DNA from: Clostridiales bacterium
GTDB taxonomy: Bacteria; Bacillota; Clostridia; Lachnospirales; Lachnospiraceae
Assembly (NCBI GenBank): GCA_020860565.1
Contig: JAJBUA010000066.1
Location: forward strand, 1-64,000
Reading direction: 5' to 3'
DNA: 64,000 bases
Shown here: positions 22,370 through 31,903 of the stretch, piece by piece
Layout of the letters: each line of letters starts with the position of its first letter
Numbering within the stretch: position 1 is the first letter of the stretch
Notes under the pieces: model-generated
The model's database searches: none
What the model was told of the DNA's origin: nothing
What the model saw: the letters and a program-made list of their open reading frames with translations, nothing else
Translations under genes and position numbers: made by a program

Positions 22370-23749
22370 GTGAAACGGAACGTGGGCATGGTTCGTCAAA
22401 ATGGCATTTACGGCCTGATGGCCGGGATAACGATCGGGTTCGCGGTATGGGGTGCTTTTGCAAGCGTTGATTATTCGGCGACATCGGCAGCAGAGGCACA
22501 GGCGAAGGCCGGTGATGCCGCGACAGTGATGGAAGCTGAGGCTGCAAAGGCTGCGATGCCCATAGCTCCCGTGGATTTTGCAAAATCCGTGGAGGCTGTC
22601 GCGGCAAAAGCTCCGGCTGCAGAGATTCCGGAATCCTTAAACAATCTCCGTGCGCAGTCCGCAGTCCTGATCGACGGCGACTCCGGCCGGATCCTGTTCG
22701 GAAAAAATGACGATGAGTTTCGCCCGATGGCAAGCACGACCAAGATCATGACATGCATCCTCGCCCTTGAGAAGGGAGAACCAGATCAGATCTGTACCGT
22801 ATCCGGAGAAGCGTCATCACAGCCACAGGTCCATCTGGGAGCCGCAAAAGGAACCGAATTTCGTCTGGAAGATCTGTTGTATTCCCTGATGCTCGAATCA
22901 CACAACGACACAGCAGTGATGATCGCCGAGGCAATCTCCGGAAGCGTCGAAAAGTTTGCGGAAGAGATGAATCACAAGGCCAGACAGATCGGCTGTGTGA
23001 ACACCTGCTTCCTCACGCCAAACGGCCTGGATTCCCAAGAAACGATGCCCGACGGCAGCGTCCTGACCCACGGCACCACGGCATATGAGCTTGCCCTCAT
23101 CATGCGCTACTGCGTGACACAGTCGCCTAAAAAAGAAAAATTTATAAAGATCACGCAGACACAGAATCATATGTTTACAGATCTGTCCGGCAAGAACACC
23201 TATTCATGTTCGAATCACAATGCTCTTCTTACCATGATGAGCGGAGTCTTAAGCGGTAAGACCGGCTTTACCGGCAAGGCAGGATATACCTATGTTGCAG
23301 CCATTGAGAGCGAGGGGCGCACATTCATCATAGCACTGCTGGGAGCCGGATGGCCGCCGCACAAGACCTACAAATGGTCTGATGTAAGAGCATTAGCCGC
23401 ATATGGAGAGAACAACTACCATTACCGGGACGTCTGGCAAACGATAATCCCTTCCCCGATAAGAGTTGAAGAAGGAGTAGAGTCACAGACCCCGGTTGCC
23501 CTGCAGACAGATAAAGCAGGAGAACAGCTAAAACTTCTGCTGTCCGATCAGGACAAAGTAGAAGTGCAGACAGAATTGCCTGACAGCATAGAAGCCCCGG
23601 TAAAATCCGGCGACATCATCGGTCATGTAGATTATCTCTTAAACGGAGATGTCATCCGGAGCTATCCGGTCTGTGCGAAACAGACAGTAGCGAGACGAGA
23701 TTACAGGTGGTACCTGAAACAGACACTGGAAAGGTTCATGGGAAATTAA
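22370..23749 (+). CDS. D-alanyl-D-alanine carboxypeptidase (serine-type, DacF-like)
   Basis: MASTTKIMTC (SxxK), SHNDTAVMIAEA, KTGFTGKAGY (KTG). Confidence 0.93.
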   Translation: MKRNVGMVRQNGIYGLMAGITIGFAVWGAFASVDYSATSAAEAQAKAGDAATVMEAEAAKAAMPIAPVDFAKSVEAVAAKAPAAEIPESLNNLRAQSAVLIDGDSGRILFGKNDDEFRPMASTTKIMTCILALEKGEPDQICTVSGEASSQPQVHLGAAKGTEFRLEDLLYSLMLESHNDTAVMIAEAISGSVEKFAEEMNHKARQIGCVNTCFLTPNGLDSQETMPDGSVLTHGTTAYELALIMRYCVTQSPKKEKFIKITQTQNHMFTDLSGKNTYSCSNHNALLTMMSGVLSGKTGFTGKAGYTYVAAIESEGRTFIIALLGAGWPPHKTYKWSDVRALAAYGENNYHYRDVWQTIIPSPIRVEEGVESQTPVALQTDKAGEQLKLLLSDQDKVEVQTELPDSIEAPVKSGDIIGHVDYLLNGDVIRSYPVCAKQTVARRDYRWYLKQTLERFMGN

Positions 23750-23834
23750 ATTATATCGGATTTTTCTTAACAGTTTGTAAGATGAAAAGTATATTTATGT
23801 AAGACAGATCCTTTATATTTTATTAATATCGAAA

Positions 23835-24040
23835 GCCTGCCATCAAAATAGTCCCTGAGAGAGAAGAATATCCGCAGAGGACATTTTTCACGTCGGCACT
23901 TAACGAACCGGATGCTTTTCCGGTGAGTTTATGCCTTAGTATCCATATAACGTGCCAGTGACACGTTATATGGAGTACCGCTACGTGAAAACTTAAGCGC
24001 AAGCGGTCCTCGGAGGATATTCTTCTCTCTCAGGGACGGA
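23835..24040 (+). repeat. Palindromic repeat family 1, copy A (longest, multibranched)
   Basis: Perfect 23-bp terminal inverted repeat 23851-23873 / 24015-24037; inner perfect 13-bp hairpin tccatataacgtg...cacgttatatgga (23942-23974). Confidence 0.85.
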
Positions 24041-24215
24041 CGGTACATCAAAACCCAATACAGCACACTTAAAAAACCAGGAAAATGAAAAAAATTCAGA
24101 ATTCACTTGAATTTTCCAGACAGTCATTATATTATTATACTCGGCGGAAATTGGAGTTTACCGGACACATTTCCCGTAAATGTGTACAAATATTTACAAT
24201 ATGGAGGAGTGCAAT

Positions 24216-25670
24216 ATGAGCAATTCAACACAGACATCAGCAATCGACAGAATCACAGCATTGCTTGATGACGGCAGTTTCGTTGAAGTTGGTTCTTACG
24301 TTACGGCGCGAAGCACAGATTTCAACCTGACTGACAAGGAGACTCCGGCAGATGGTGTGATCACCGGTTATGGTACCATCAACGGTTGTCTTGTGTATGT
24401 GTACAGCCAGGACGCTGCCGTACTCGGCGGTTCTCTCGGCGAGATGCATGCAAAAAAGATTTCCAACATTTATTCCATGGCGATTAAGATGGGAGCGCCG
24501 GTAGTCGGTCTGATCGACTGCGCGGGCTTACGTCTGCAGGAAGCTACGGATGCCCTGAACGGATTCGGACAGGTTTATTTCAGCCAGGCGATGGCAAGCG
24601 GCGTTGTTCCGCAGATCGCAGCGATATTTGGTACCTGCGGCGGCGGTATGGCAGTGTCGGCGGCTATGGCTGATTTTATTTTCATGGAAAGCAAAAAGGC
24701 AAAATTATTTGTCAACTCGCCGAATGCGATCGCGGGAAACCGCGCGGAAGTCTGCGACACTTCAAAAGCTGATTTTCAGAGCAAAGAGGCCGGACTGGTT
24801 GATTTTACCGGTACCGAGGATGAGGTCCTTACGGGCATCCGTGAGCTGATTTCTGTTCTCCCGGCCAATAATGAGGATGATCTGTCTTATGAGGAGTGCA
24901 CGGATGACCTGAACCGCACGATTGATGATATGGCAAATTATGTGGGAGCATCCGACCTTGGTCTGGCTCAGATTTCCGATAACAATTTCTTTGTAGAAGT
25001 TAAGAAAGCCTATGCGCCGGAGATGGTAACCGGGTTTATCCGCCTGAACGGCTGCACCGTTGGCTGTGTGGCGAACCGCACCGAAGAGTATGATGAAAAC
25101 GGAGAGAAGAGCGCGGAGTATGAAGCGGTTCTTTCTGCAAATGGCTGCGAGAAAGCCGCGAAATTCCTTTCCTTCTGCGACGCATTTAATATCCCGGTTC
25201 TGACACTTGTAAATGTAAAGGGGTATAAAGCAAGCAAATGCACGGAGCGCAGAATCGCCAAGAGTGCAGGTCGCCTGACTTATGCGTATGCCAACGCAAG
25301 CGTTCCGAAGATTACAGTGGTTACGGGAATCGCTTATGGCACCGCTTATCTGGTTATGGGAAGCAAGGCACTGGGAGCTGACATCGTTTACGCCTGGCCG
25401 GATGCGCAGATCGGCATGATGGATGCGCAGGCTGCCGCGAAGATTATGTATGCAGACGAGATTGACAAGGCTGACGACAGTGTTGCTCTGATTAATGAAA
25501 AAGCTGCCGCTTATCGTGAACTTCAGTCCAGCGCGGTTTCCGCCGCAAAGAGAGGATATGTGGATGATATTATCGAAGCAGGCGACACCCGTAAGAGAGT
25601 GATTGCTGCTTTTGAAATGCTTTATACAAAAAGAGAGGATCGTCCGGACAGAAAACATGGCACGGTTTAG
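24216..25670 (+). CDS. Acyl-CoA carboxyltransferase (MmdA / 12S transcarboxylase-like)
   Basis: Carboxyltransferase fold: GTCGGGMAVSAAMADF, VTGIAYGTAYLVMGSKALGADIVYAWPDAQIGMMDAQAAAKIMY; RBS ggagg. Confidence 0.88.
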   Translation: MSNSTQTSAIDRITALLDDGSFVEVGSYVTARSTDFNLTDKETPADGVITGYGTINGCLVYVYSQDAAVLGGSLGEMHAKKISNIYSMAIKMGAPVVGLIDCAGLRLQEATDALNGFGQVYFSQAMASGVVPQIAAIFGTCGGGMAVSAAMADFIFMESKKAKLFVNSPNAIAGNRAEVCDTSKADFQSKEAGLVDFTGTEDEVLTGIRELISVLPANNEDDLSYEECTDDLNRTIDDMANYVGASDLGLAQISDNNFFVEVKKAYAPEMVTGFIRLNGCTVGCVANRTEEYDENGEKSAEYEAVLSANGCEKAAKFLSFCDAFNIPVLTLVNVKGYKASKCTERRIAKSAGRLTYAYANASVPKITVVTGIAYGTAYLVMGSKALGADIVYAWPDAQIGMMDAQAAAKIMYADEIDKADDSVALINEKAAAYRELQSSAVSAAKRGYVDDIIEAGDTRKRVIAAFEMLYTKREDRPDRKHGTV

Positions 25671-25686
25671 AACGAGGTGACAGGGA

Positions 25687-26478
25687 ATGAAACAGAATAT
25701 CAAACGATTTGTCGTATTATTAATGCTGACAGTCTGCGTCTTTTCCATGACAGCCTGCGGTTCTAAGAACAATGCTTCTGAGGCAGATACACTGGATCCG
25801 CAGACGGCCGGTTATATCTGCCAGGTATCGGAAGACCTCCTGAGACAGATCTGTTCTTTCACAGAGGAGCAGGCAATTCAGGTTGAGGCAGATCTGAGAA
25901 AAGAGAAGCAGACGGCTCTGGCGGACGGCGTCGCGGCCTGGGCAAACGTTATGGGCGATACCGGAGCTTATATCGGTACGATTTCCTCCGAGGCTACGCT
26001 GAATGAGGATGAGGAATATGTCTGCGAGATTTATGCCCAGTATGCAAATCGCAACGTCGCATATAAGATCTTTTACACGTTGGATGACCAGGGACTTGCC
26101 CCGGCAGGCATGTCATTTGCTCCGGAGTATACGGTCGCTGAGAATATGACGAAAGCGGCGTTAAATACGCTGATGGGTATGGGCATTGTATTTGTAGTGC
26201 TTATTTTCTTAAGCCTGTTAATCAGCTGCTTCAAGTACATTCATATCGCAGAAGAAAAGATGCGTCAGAAAAATGCGCCGGCACCTGCAGCAGCTCCTGC
26301 TCCGGCAGCACCGGTGGCAGTGGAAGAACCCGCAGCAGAAGAAGAGGAACTTGTGGATGATCTGGAACTGGTAGCGGTTATTACCGCAGCAATTGCTGCC
26401 GCTGCCGACACTCCGGCAGACGGACTGGTGGTTCGTTCCATCAGAAGAGCGTCAGCCGCAAAATGGAAAAGAGCCTAA
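25687..26478 (+). CDS. OadG-like gamma subunit of Na+-pumping decarboxylase, with lipoprotein-like N-terminus
   Basis: Lipobox VFSMTAC; single TM GMGIVFVVLIFLSLLISCF; Ala/Pro/Glu-rich tail; ends LVVRSIRRASAAKWKRA. Confidence 0.8.
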   Translation: MKQNIKRFVVLLMLTVCVFSMTACGSKNNASEADTLDPQTAGYICQVSEDLLRQICSFTEEQAIQVEADLRKEKQTALADGVAAWANVMGDTGAYIGTISSEATLNEDEEYVCEIYAQYANRNVAYKIFYTLDDQGLAPAGMSFAPEYTVAENMTKAALNTLMGMGIVFVVLIFLSLLISCFKYIHIAEEKMRQKNAPAPAAAPAPAAPVAVEEPAAEEEELVDDLELVAVITAAIAAAADTPADGLVVRSIRRASAAKWKRA

Positions 26479-26499
26479 AGAAATCAGGAGGATGAAATC

Positions 26500-26877
26500 A
26501 TGAAAAATTATACAATTACTGTCAATGGTAATGTTTATGAAGTAACGGTAGAAGAGGGTATCACAGGCGCTGCAGCGGCAGCACCGAAAGCAGCTCCCAA
26601 GGCAGCACCAAAAGCGGCTCCGGCAGCAGCGCCAAAGGCAGCAGCTCCGGCAGGAGCAGCAGGTGCAGTCAGCATCGTTTCCCCGATGCCGGGCAAGATC
26701 CTGTCTGTTAAGGTAAAGGCCGGCGAGGCAGTCAAGAAGGGTGATGTCCTGATGATTCTGGAAGCAATGAAGATGGAAAACGATATCGTTGCTCCTCAGG
26801 ACGGAACGATTGCAACAGTCAATGTTGCAGTGGGTGATTCCGTGGAGTCCGGTGCGGCTCTTGCAACCATGAACTAA
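26500..26877 (+). CDS. Biotin carboxyl carrier protein (biotinyl domain)
   Basis: LEAMKMEND biotinylation motif; Ala/Pro/Lys linker. Confidence 0.94.
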   Translation: MKNYTITVNGNVYEVTVEEGITGAAAAAPKAAPKAAPKAAPAAAPKAAAPAGAAGAVSIVSPMPGKILSVKVKAGEAVKKGDVLMILEAMKMENDIVAPQDGTIATVNVAVGDSVESGAALATMN

Positions 26878-26924
26878 GATCGATCTGCTGAAATCATTTA
26901 CAATATCCATATGGAGGGATAAAA

Positions 26925-28073
26925 ATGGATTATATTGCTACAACACTGGCGAATCTTGTTCAGCAGACAGCCTTTTGTAACCTGACGGTTGGCAACTTTA
27001 TCATGATTATGGTAGCGTTTGTCTTTCTGTATCTGGCGATTGCGAAGGGCTTTGAACCGCTCCTTCTGGTTCCGATTGCGTTTGGTATGCTTCTGGTAAA
27101 TATTTACCCGGATATCATGGCCTCTCCGGAAGAGACGTCGAACGGTACTGGCGGATTGCTGTATTATTTCTTTATGCTGGATGAATGGAGTATTCTTCCA
27201 TCACTGATTTTCATGGGCGTCGGGGCGATGACGGACTTTGGCCCGTTGATTGCCAATCCGATGAGTTTCCTGCTCGGAGCGGCGGCTCAGTTTGGTATCT
27301 ATATGGCTTACTTTATGGCGATATTCATGGGCTTTAATGATAAGGCGGCTGCGGCGATTTCGATCATCGGCGGTGCGGATGGCCCGACATCGATCTTCCT
27401 GGCCGGTAAGCTGGGGCAGACCGAGTTCATGGGACCGATCGCAGTGGCAGCGTATTCGTATATGGCGCTGGTTCCGATTATCCAGCCTCCGATCATGAAG
27501 CTGCTGATTTCCGAGGACGAGCGCAAGATCAAAATGGAGCAGCTCCGCCCGGTATCCAAACTGGAAAAGATTCTGTTCCCAATCATCGTTACGGTAGTTG
27601 TCTGCCTGATTCTTCCAACGACGGCGCCGTTAGTCGGTATGCTGATGCTCGGAAACCTCTTCCGTGAGTCCGGTGTGGTGAAACAGCTTCAGGAGACGGC
27701 AAGCAACGCAATGATGTATATTGTTGTTATCCTGCTGGGCACTTCTGTCGGTGCGAATACCAGTGCGGAAGCTTTCTTAAAGGCAACGACTTTGAAAATC
27801 GTTGCTCTTGGTCTGATTGCGTTCGCGTTTGGTACGGCGGCCGGCTGTATCTTTGGCAAGATCATGTGCAAGGCGACCGGCGGTAAGGTCAATCCGCTGA
27901 TCGGTTCAGCCGGTGTATCGGCGGTGCCGATGGCAGCCCGTGTATCCCAGAAGGTGGGAGCTGAGGCAGATCCGACCAACTTCCTGCTGATGCATGCAAT
28001 GGGGCCGAATGTTGCCGGCGTAATCGGTACTGCGGTTGCCGCAGGTACGTTTATGGCGATCTTTGGCGTATAG
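26925..28073 (+). CDS. Na+-translocating decarboxylase beta subunit (OadB/GcdB/MmdB family)
   Basis: Polytopic; SIIGGADGPTSIFLAGKL, GVSAVPMAARVSQKVGAEADPTNFLLMHAMGPNVAGVIG. Confidence 0.94.
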   Translation: MDYIATTLANLVQQTAFCNLTVGNFIMIMVAFVFLYLAIAKGFEPLLLVPIAFGMLLVNIYPDIMASPEETSNGTGGLLYYFFMLDEWSILPSLIFMGVGAMTDFGPLIANPMSFLLGAAAQFGIYMAYFMAIFMGFNDKAAAAISIIGGADGPTSIFLAGKLGQTEFMGPIAVAAYSYMALVPIIQPPIMKLLISEDERKIKMEQLRPVSKLEKILFPIIVTVVVCLILPTTAPLVGMLMLGNLFRESGVVKQLQETASNAMMYIVVILLGTSVGANTSAEAFLKATTLKIVALGLIAFAFGTAAGCIFGKIMCKATGGKVNPLIGSAGVSAVPMAARVSQKVGAEADPTNFLLMHAMGPNVAGVIGTAVAAGTFMAIFGV

Positions 28074-28116
28074 GAAATGCGTATTATTTGTTGATATAAT
28101 TTAGGAGGAAAATAAA

Positions 28117-29526
28117 ATGGCAATAGAGAAAAAGCCGGTGAAAATCGTGGAAACCGTCCTTCGTGACGCCCATCAGTCTCTGATTGCGACCAGGATGACC
28201 ACGGAACAGATGCTTCCGATTATCGATAAGATGGATAAGGTCGGTTATCACGCGGTGGAGTGCTGGGGCGGCGCAACATTTGACGCCAGCCTTCGTTTCC
28301 TGAAAGAGGATCCGTGGGACAGACTGAGAAAGCTGAGAGCCGGATTTAAGAATACAAAACTGCAGATGCTTTTCCGCGGACAGAATATTCTGGGTTACAA
28401 TCATTACGCGGATGATGTGGTGGAGTATTTTGTTCAGAAATCCGTGGCAAACGGTATTGATATTATCCGTATTTTTGACTGCCTGAATGATCTGCGCAAT
28501 CTTCAGACGGCTGTAACCGCGGCAAACAAAGAAGGCGCTCATGCGCAGATCGCGCTGAGCTACACGCTGGGCGAGGCTTATACACTGGATTACTGGAAGG
28601 ATATTGCAAAGAGAATCGAGGATATGGGAGCGAACTCCATCTGTATCAAGGATATGGCTGGTCTGCTGACTCCGTATGCGGCAGAGGAACTGGTGAGTGC
28701 GCTGAAAGAATCCACGCATCTGCCGATTGACCTGCATACTCACTATACCTCCGGTGTCGCTTCGATGACCTACTTAAAGGCTGTAGAAAGCGGCTGTGAT
28801 ATTATCGATACCGCGATGTCTCCGTTCGCGCTGGGAACCAGCCAGCCGGCGACAGAGGTTATGGTTGAGACCTTCCGCGGCACTCCGTATGATACCGGAC
28901 TGGATCAGACGCTTCTCGCTGAGATCGCGGATTATTTTGCTCCGCTGCGCGAGGAGGCATTAAAGAGCGGCCTTCTGAATCCGAAGGTTCTTGGCGTTAA
29001 TATTAAGACCCTGCAGTATCAGGTGCCGGGCGGCATGCTGTCCAACCTGGTCAGCCAGCTGAAAGAAGCCGGCAAGGAGGATAAGTATCGTGAGGTACTT
29101 GAGGAGATCCCGAGAGTGCGTAAGGACTTCGGCGAACCGCCGTTAGTAACACCGTCTTCTCAGATTGTAGGCACGCAGGCTGTGATGAACGTGATCTCCG
29201 GCGAGCGTTATAAGCTGGTTCCGAAGGAATCCAAGAAGATCATGCTTGGCGAGTTCGGACAGACGGTGAAACCGTTTAATCTGGAAGTCCAGAAAAAGAT
29301 CATCGGCGATGAGACTCCGATCACCTGCCGTCCGGCAGACCTGATTGAGCCGCAGCTTCCTAAATTCGAGAAAGAGTGCGCACGCTGGAAACAGCAGGAT
29401 GAGGATGTGCTGTCTTACGCATTGTTCCCGAAGGTCGCGGAAGAGTATTTCAAATACAGAGAAGCACAGCAGACGAAGGTTGACCCGACCGAGGCAGATA
29501 CTAAGGACAAGGCCTATCCTGTCTGA
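28117..29526 (+). CDS. Oxaloacetate decarboxylase alpha / pyruvate carboxylase subunit B (5S-like), without biotinyl domain
   Basis: ETVLRDAHQSLIATRMTTEQML, ECWGGATFDASLRFL, DLHTHYTSG; ends without an AMKM motif. Confidence 0.93.
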   Translation: MAIEKKPVKIVETVLRDAHQSLIATRMTTEQMLPIIDKMDKVGYHAVECWGGATFDASLRFLKEDPWDRLRKLRAGFKNTKLQMLFRGQNILGYNHYADDVVEYFVQKSVANGIDIIRIFDCLNDLRNLQTAVTAANKEGAHAQIALSYTLGEAYTLDYWKDIAKRIEDMGANSICIKDMAGLLTPYAAEELVSALKESTHLPIDLHTHYTSGVASMTYLKAVESGCDIIDTAMSPFALGTSQPATEVMVETFRGTPYDTGLDQTLLAEIADYFAPLREEALKSGLLNPKVLGVNIKTLQYQVPGGMLSNLVSQLKEAGKEDKYREVLEEIPRVRKDFGEPPLVTPSSQIVGTQAVMNVISGERYKLVPKESKKIMLGEFGQTVKPFNLEVQKKIIGDETPITCRPADLIEPQLPKFEKECARWKQQDEDVLSYALFPKVAEEYFKYREAQQTKVDPTEADTKDKAYPV

Positions 29527-29565
29527 TTTATGCTCAGGAAGCTTAAAGAAAAATAATATATAACC

Positions 29566-29602
29566 GAAAGGGAACCATGGGAGGCACCACGGTTCCCCTT
29601 TC
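29566..29602 (+). terminator. Rho-independent terminator
   Basis: aaagggaaccatgg...ccacggttccccttt. Confidence 0.75.
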
Positions 29603-29686
29603 ATTTCTATGAAGATTTTTTGAATTGGTTGACTCTGTCGGGTTTTGTCATTATAATGATATCTGTATGATTTCGCAGAGATTCCG

Positions 29687-31888
29687 ATGATAATGGAGAA
29701 AACAATGAAAAGACGAAATTGGAAAAAAAGGCTTGCCGTCCTGCTTGGTGTGATTCTGGGAGTTCAGCTGTCGGTAGCACCGTGCAGTCCGGCTGTGTCT
29801 TTTGCCTATACGCAGCAGTCGGCTACGATTAACGCAACAACGCTAAATGTCCGCAGTGGGGCCGGAACCAGTTATTCCTCGATTGCGAAGCTTGCGCGGG
29901 GGACATCCGTTACGGTAATAGATGAAACGACAGGTTCCGATGGAAAGACCTGGTATCAGATCCGGTTTACCAGTGAGGGGACGACTCAGACCGGATATGT
30001 ACTCGGTACATATGTACATTTTGCCGTTACCTATCAATATGATTCGAGCTTTGAGGCGCAGCTTACTGCGCAGGGATTTCCGGAAAGCTATAAAGATGGT
30101 CTGAGGCAGCTCCATGCGCAGTTTCCCAACTGGGTGTTTGAAGCGAAGCAAACCGGTCTTGACTGGTCTGAGGTAATCAGTAATGAGATGGTTTTGCCCA
30201 GGAGTCTGATAGGTACAGAAAGCATCTCTTCTTACAAATCCCTGGCGGATGGGGCTTATGACTGGGACAGCAGTACGTGGACTGGATTTGACGGAAGTGA
30301 CTGGGTGGCAGCATCCGAGGAGCTGCTCTGCTATTTTATGGATCCACGCAATTTTCTGGACGAGGTTTTTATTTTTCAGTTTCTGAGCCATCAGTATGAT
30401 TCGTCTTTACAGACAAAAGAGGGTCTGCAGGAGATGGTGAAGGATACTTTTTTAGAGGGAAGTGTGATCACAGCGGGGTCTTCTTCATCGACGACCTCCT
30501 CATCGAGTTCCTCTTCCTCTTCTTCATCGAGTTCCTCATCCTCATCCGGCGTGATTATTCAGGGAGGCACCCAGTCGGACAGTTCGACCTCATCGGGAGG
30601 TCCGGGAGTGACCCAGGCAAATCCGGGTACGACAAACAGCAGTTCTTCCTCTTCGGGAGTTGTTGTGGCATCACCGGTAGCCTCGATCAGCAGGAAGGAT
30701 ACGGCTCGGCTGATGTCATCGGTGACCGTAGGGGCGATGCCGGGAAGCGGGAGTTCCGGTACGGTGTCGGATAGTCCTTCATCGGGAAGTTCGGTTATTG
30801 TGCAGGGCTCCGGAAGCACGGTTGCAAGCTCGGATCCCGGCAGTACGGACAGCGGTTCCTCAGATAGTGGTTCTTCGGACAGCGGAACCGTGACGGTCTC
30901 GTACGTGGATATGATTATGCAGGCGGCCCAGAAGTCGGGAGTCAACCCTTATGTGCTGGCTGCCATGATTCTTCAGGAACAGGGGTACGATGGCCGTGGC
31001 AGTTCCATTTCCGGAACTGTATCCGGATATTATGGCTATTATAATTACTTTAATGTGGGTGCATATGCATCGGACGGCATGACCGCAATCCAGAGAGGAA
31101 TGTGGTATGCTTCCCAGAATGATTCCTATGGCAGGCCGTGGGATACGCCTCAGAAATCCATCTCCGGCGGTGCGGCTTTCTATGGAGAAAATTATGTTTC
31201 AGCGGGACAGGATACGTTCTACCTGAAGAAATACAATGTTCAGGGCAGCAATATGTATAAGCATCAGTATATGACAAATGTAGACGGAGCCGCGTCGGAA
31301 GCTGCCCTTTTTGCTGAGGCATATTCCGACAATATGCGAAATTCCGCGCTTCGTTTTCAGATCCCGGTTTACAGCAATATGCCGGAGACCGCATGCGCGA
31401 TTCCGACCGGAGACGGCTGCCCGAATAACAAGCTGAAGAGCCTTACGGTAGATGGATTTACTCTGACGCCTACCTTTGGCCGCGATACGACATCCTATAA
31501 TCTGATTGTGGATCAGTCTGTGAACCAGATTACGGTGTCTGCGTCCGTGATCAATTCAACGGCTTCTGTACAGGGAACCGGTACGGTTTCACTTGCCGGG
31601 AGCGAGACAGACGTAACGGTTGCAGTGACTGCTCAGAATGGAAGTGTACGCAATTATACGATTCATGTGGTAAAGCAGGCTGGCGGTCCGACTTATGCGG
31701 GTTCCGCGGATACAACTGCGACCAGCGATACGGGAACATCATCCACGGGACAGACAACAGAGACCTCGTCTGGCCCTGGCGTATCATTGGGGCCGGGAGT
31801 GGCAGGCAGTACAACGTCAGGAAGTGGTACTTCCGGCGTTGTGTCGTCCGATCCGGTAGTGGGAAGTAATGTTACAATAATAAATTAA
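29687..31888 (+). CDS. Secreted SH3-domain / glucosaminidase-like / cadherin-like-domain protein
   Basis: Signal peptide; SH3b INATTLNVRSGAGTSYSSIAKL; Ser-rich linker; glucosaminidase-like region AAMILQEQGYDG...YYGYYNYFNVGA; C-terminal cadherin-like beta-sandwich. Confidence 0.82.
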   Translation: MIMEKTMKRRNWKKRLAVLLGVILGVQLSVAPCSPAVSFAYTQQSATINATTLNVRSGAGTSYSSIAKLARGTSVTVIDETTGSDGKTWYQIRFTSEGTTQTGYVLGTYVHFAVTYQYDSSFEAQLTAQGFPESYKDGLRQLHAQFPNWVFEAKQTGLDWSEVISNEMVLPRSLIGTESISSYKSLADGAYDWDSSTWTGFDGSDWVAASEELLCYFMDPRNFLDEVFIFQFLSHQYDSSLQTKEGLQEMVKDTFLEGSVITAGSSSSTTSSSSSSSSSSSSSSSSSGVIIQGGTQSDSSTSSGGPGVTQANPGTTNSSSSSSGVVVASPVASISRKDTARLMSSVTVGAMPGSGSSGTVSDSPSSGSSVIVQGSGSTVASSDPGSTDSGSSDSGSSDSGTVTVSYVDMIMQAAQKSGVNPYVLAAMILQEQGYDGRGSSISGTVSGYYGYYNYFNVGAYASDGMTAIQRGMWYASQNDSYGRPWDTPQKSISGGAAFYGENYVSAGQDTFYLKKYNVQGSNMYKHQYMTNVDGAASEAALFAEAYSDNMRNSALRFQIPVYSNMPETACAIPTGDGCPNNKLKSLTVDGFTLTPTFGRDTTSYNLIVDQSVNQITVSASVINSTASVQGTGTVSLAGSETDVTVAVTAQNGSVRNYTIHVVKQAGGPTYAGSADTTATSDTGTSSTGQTTETSSGPGVSLGPGVAGSTTSGSGTSGVVSSDPVVGSNVTIIN

Positions 31889-31903
31889 TGGTGGTAAAAG
31901 AAA

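Noticed and set aside
23851-24037. Interpreting copy A as a rho-independent terminator only
   Set aside because: No T tract after the stem, ~100 nt from the dacF stop, and related shortened copies elsewhere point to a repeat family
24762-25772. 336-aa minus-strand ORF opposite the MmdA-like gene
   Set aside because: Shadow ORF: antisense to a clearly coding gene, no recognisable domains, His/Ile/Arg-rich composition typical of antisense frames
30480-30930. Possible CRISPR-like or tandem array in the Ser-rich region
   Set aside because: In-frame Ser/Gly/Thr-codon low complexity; no regular repeat-spacer periodicity
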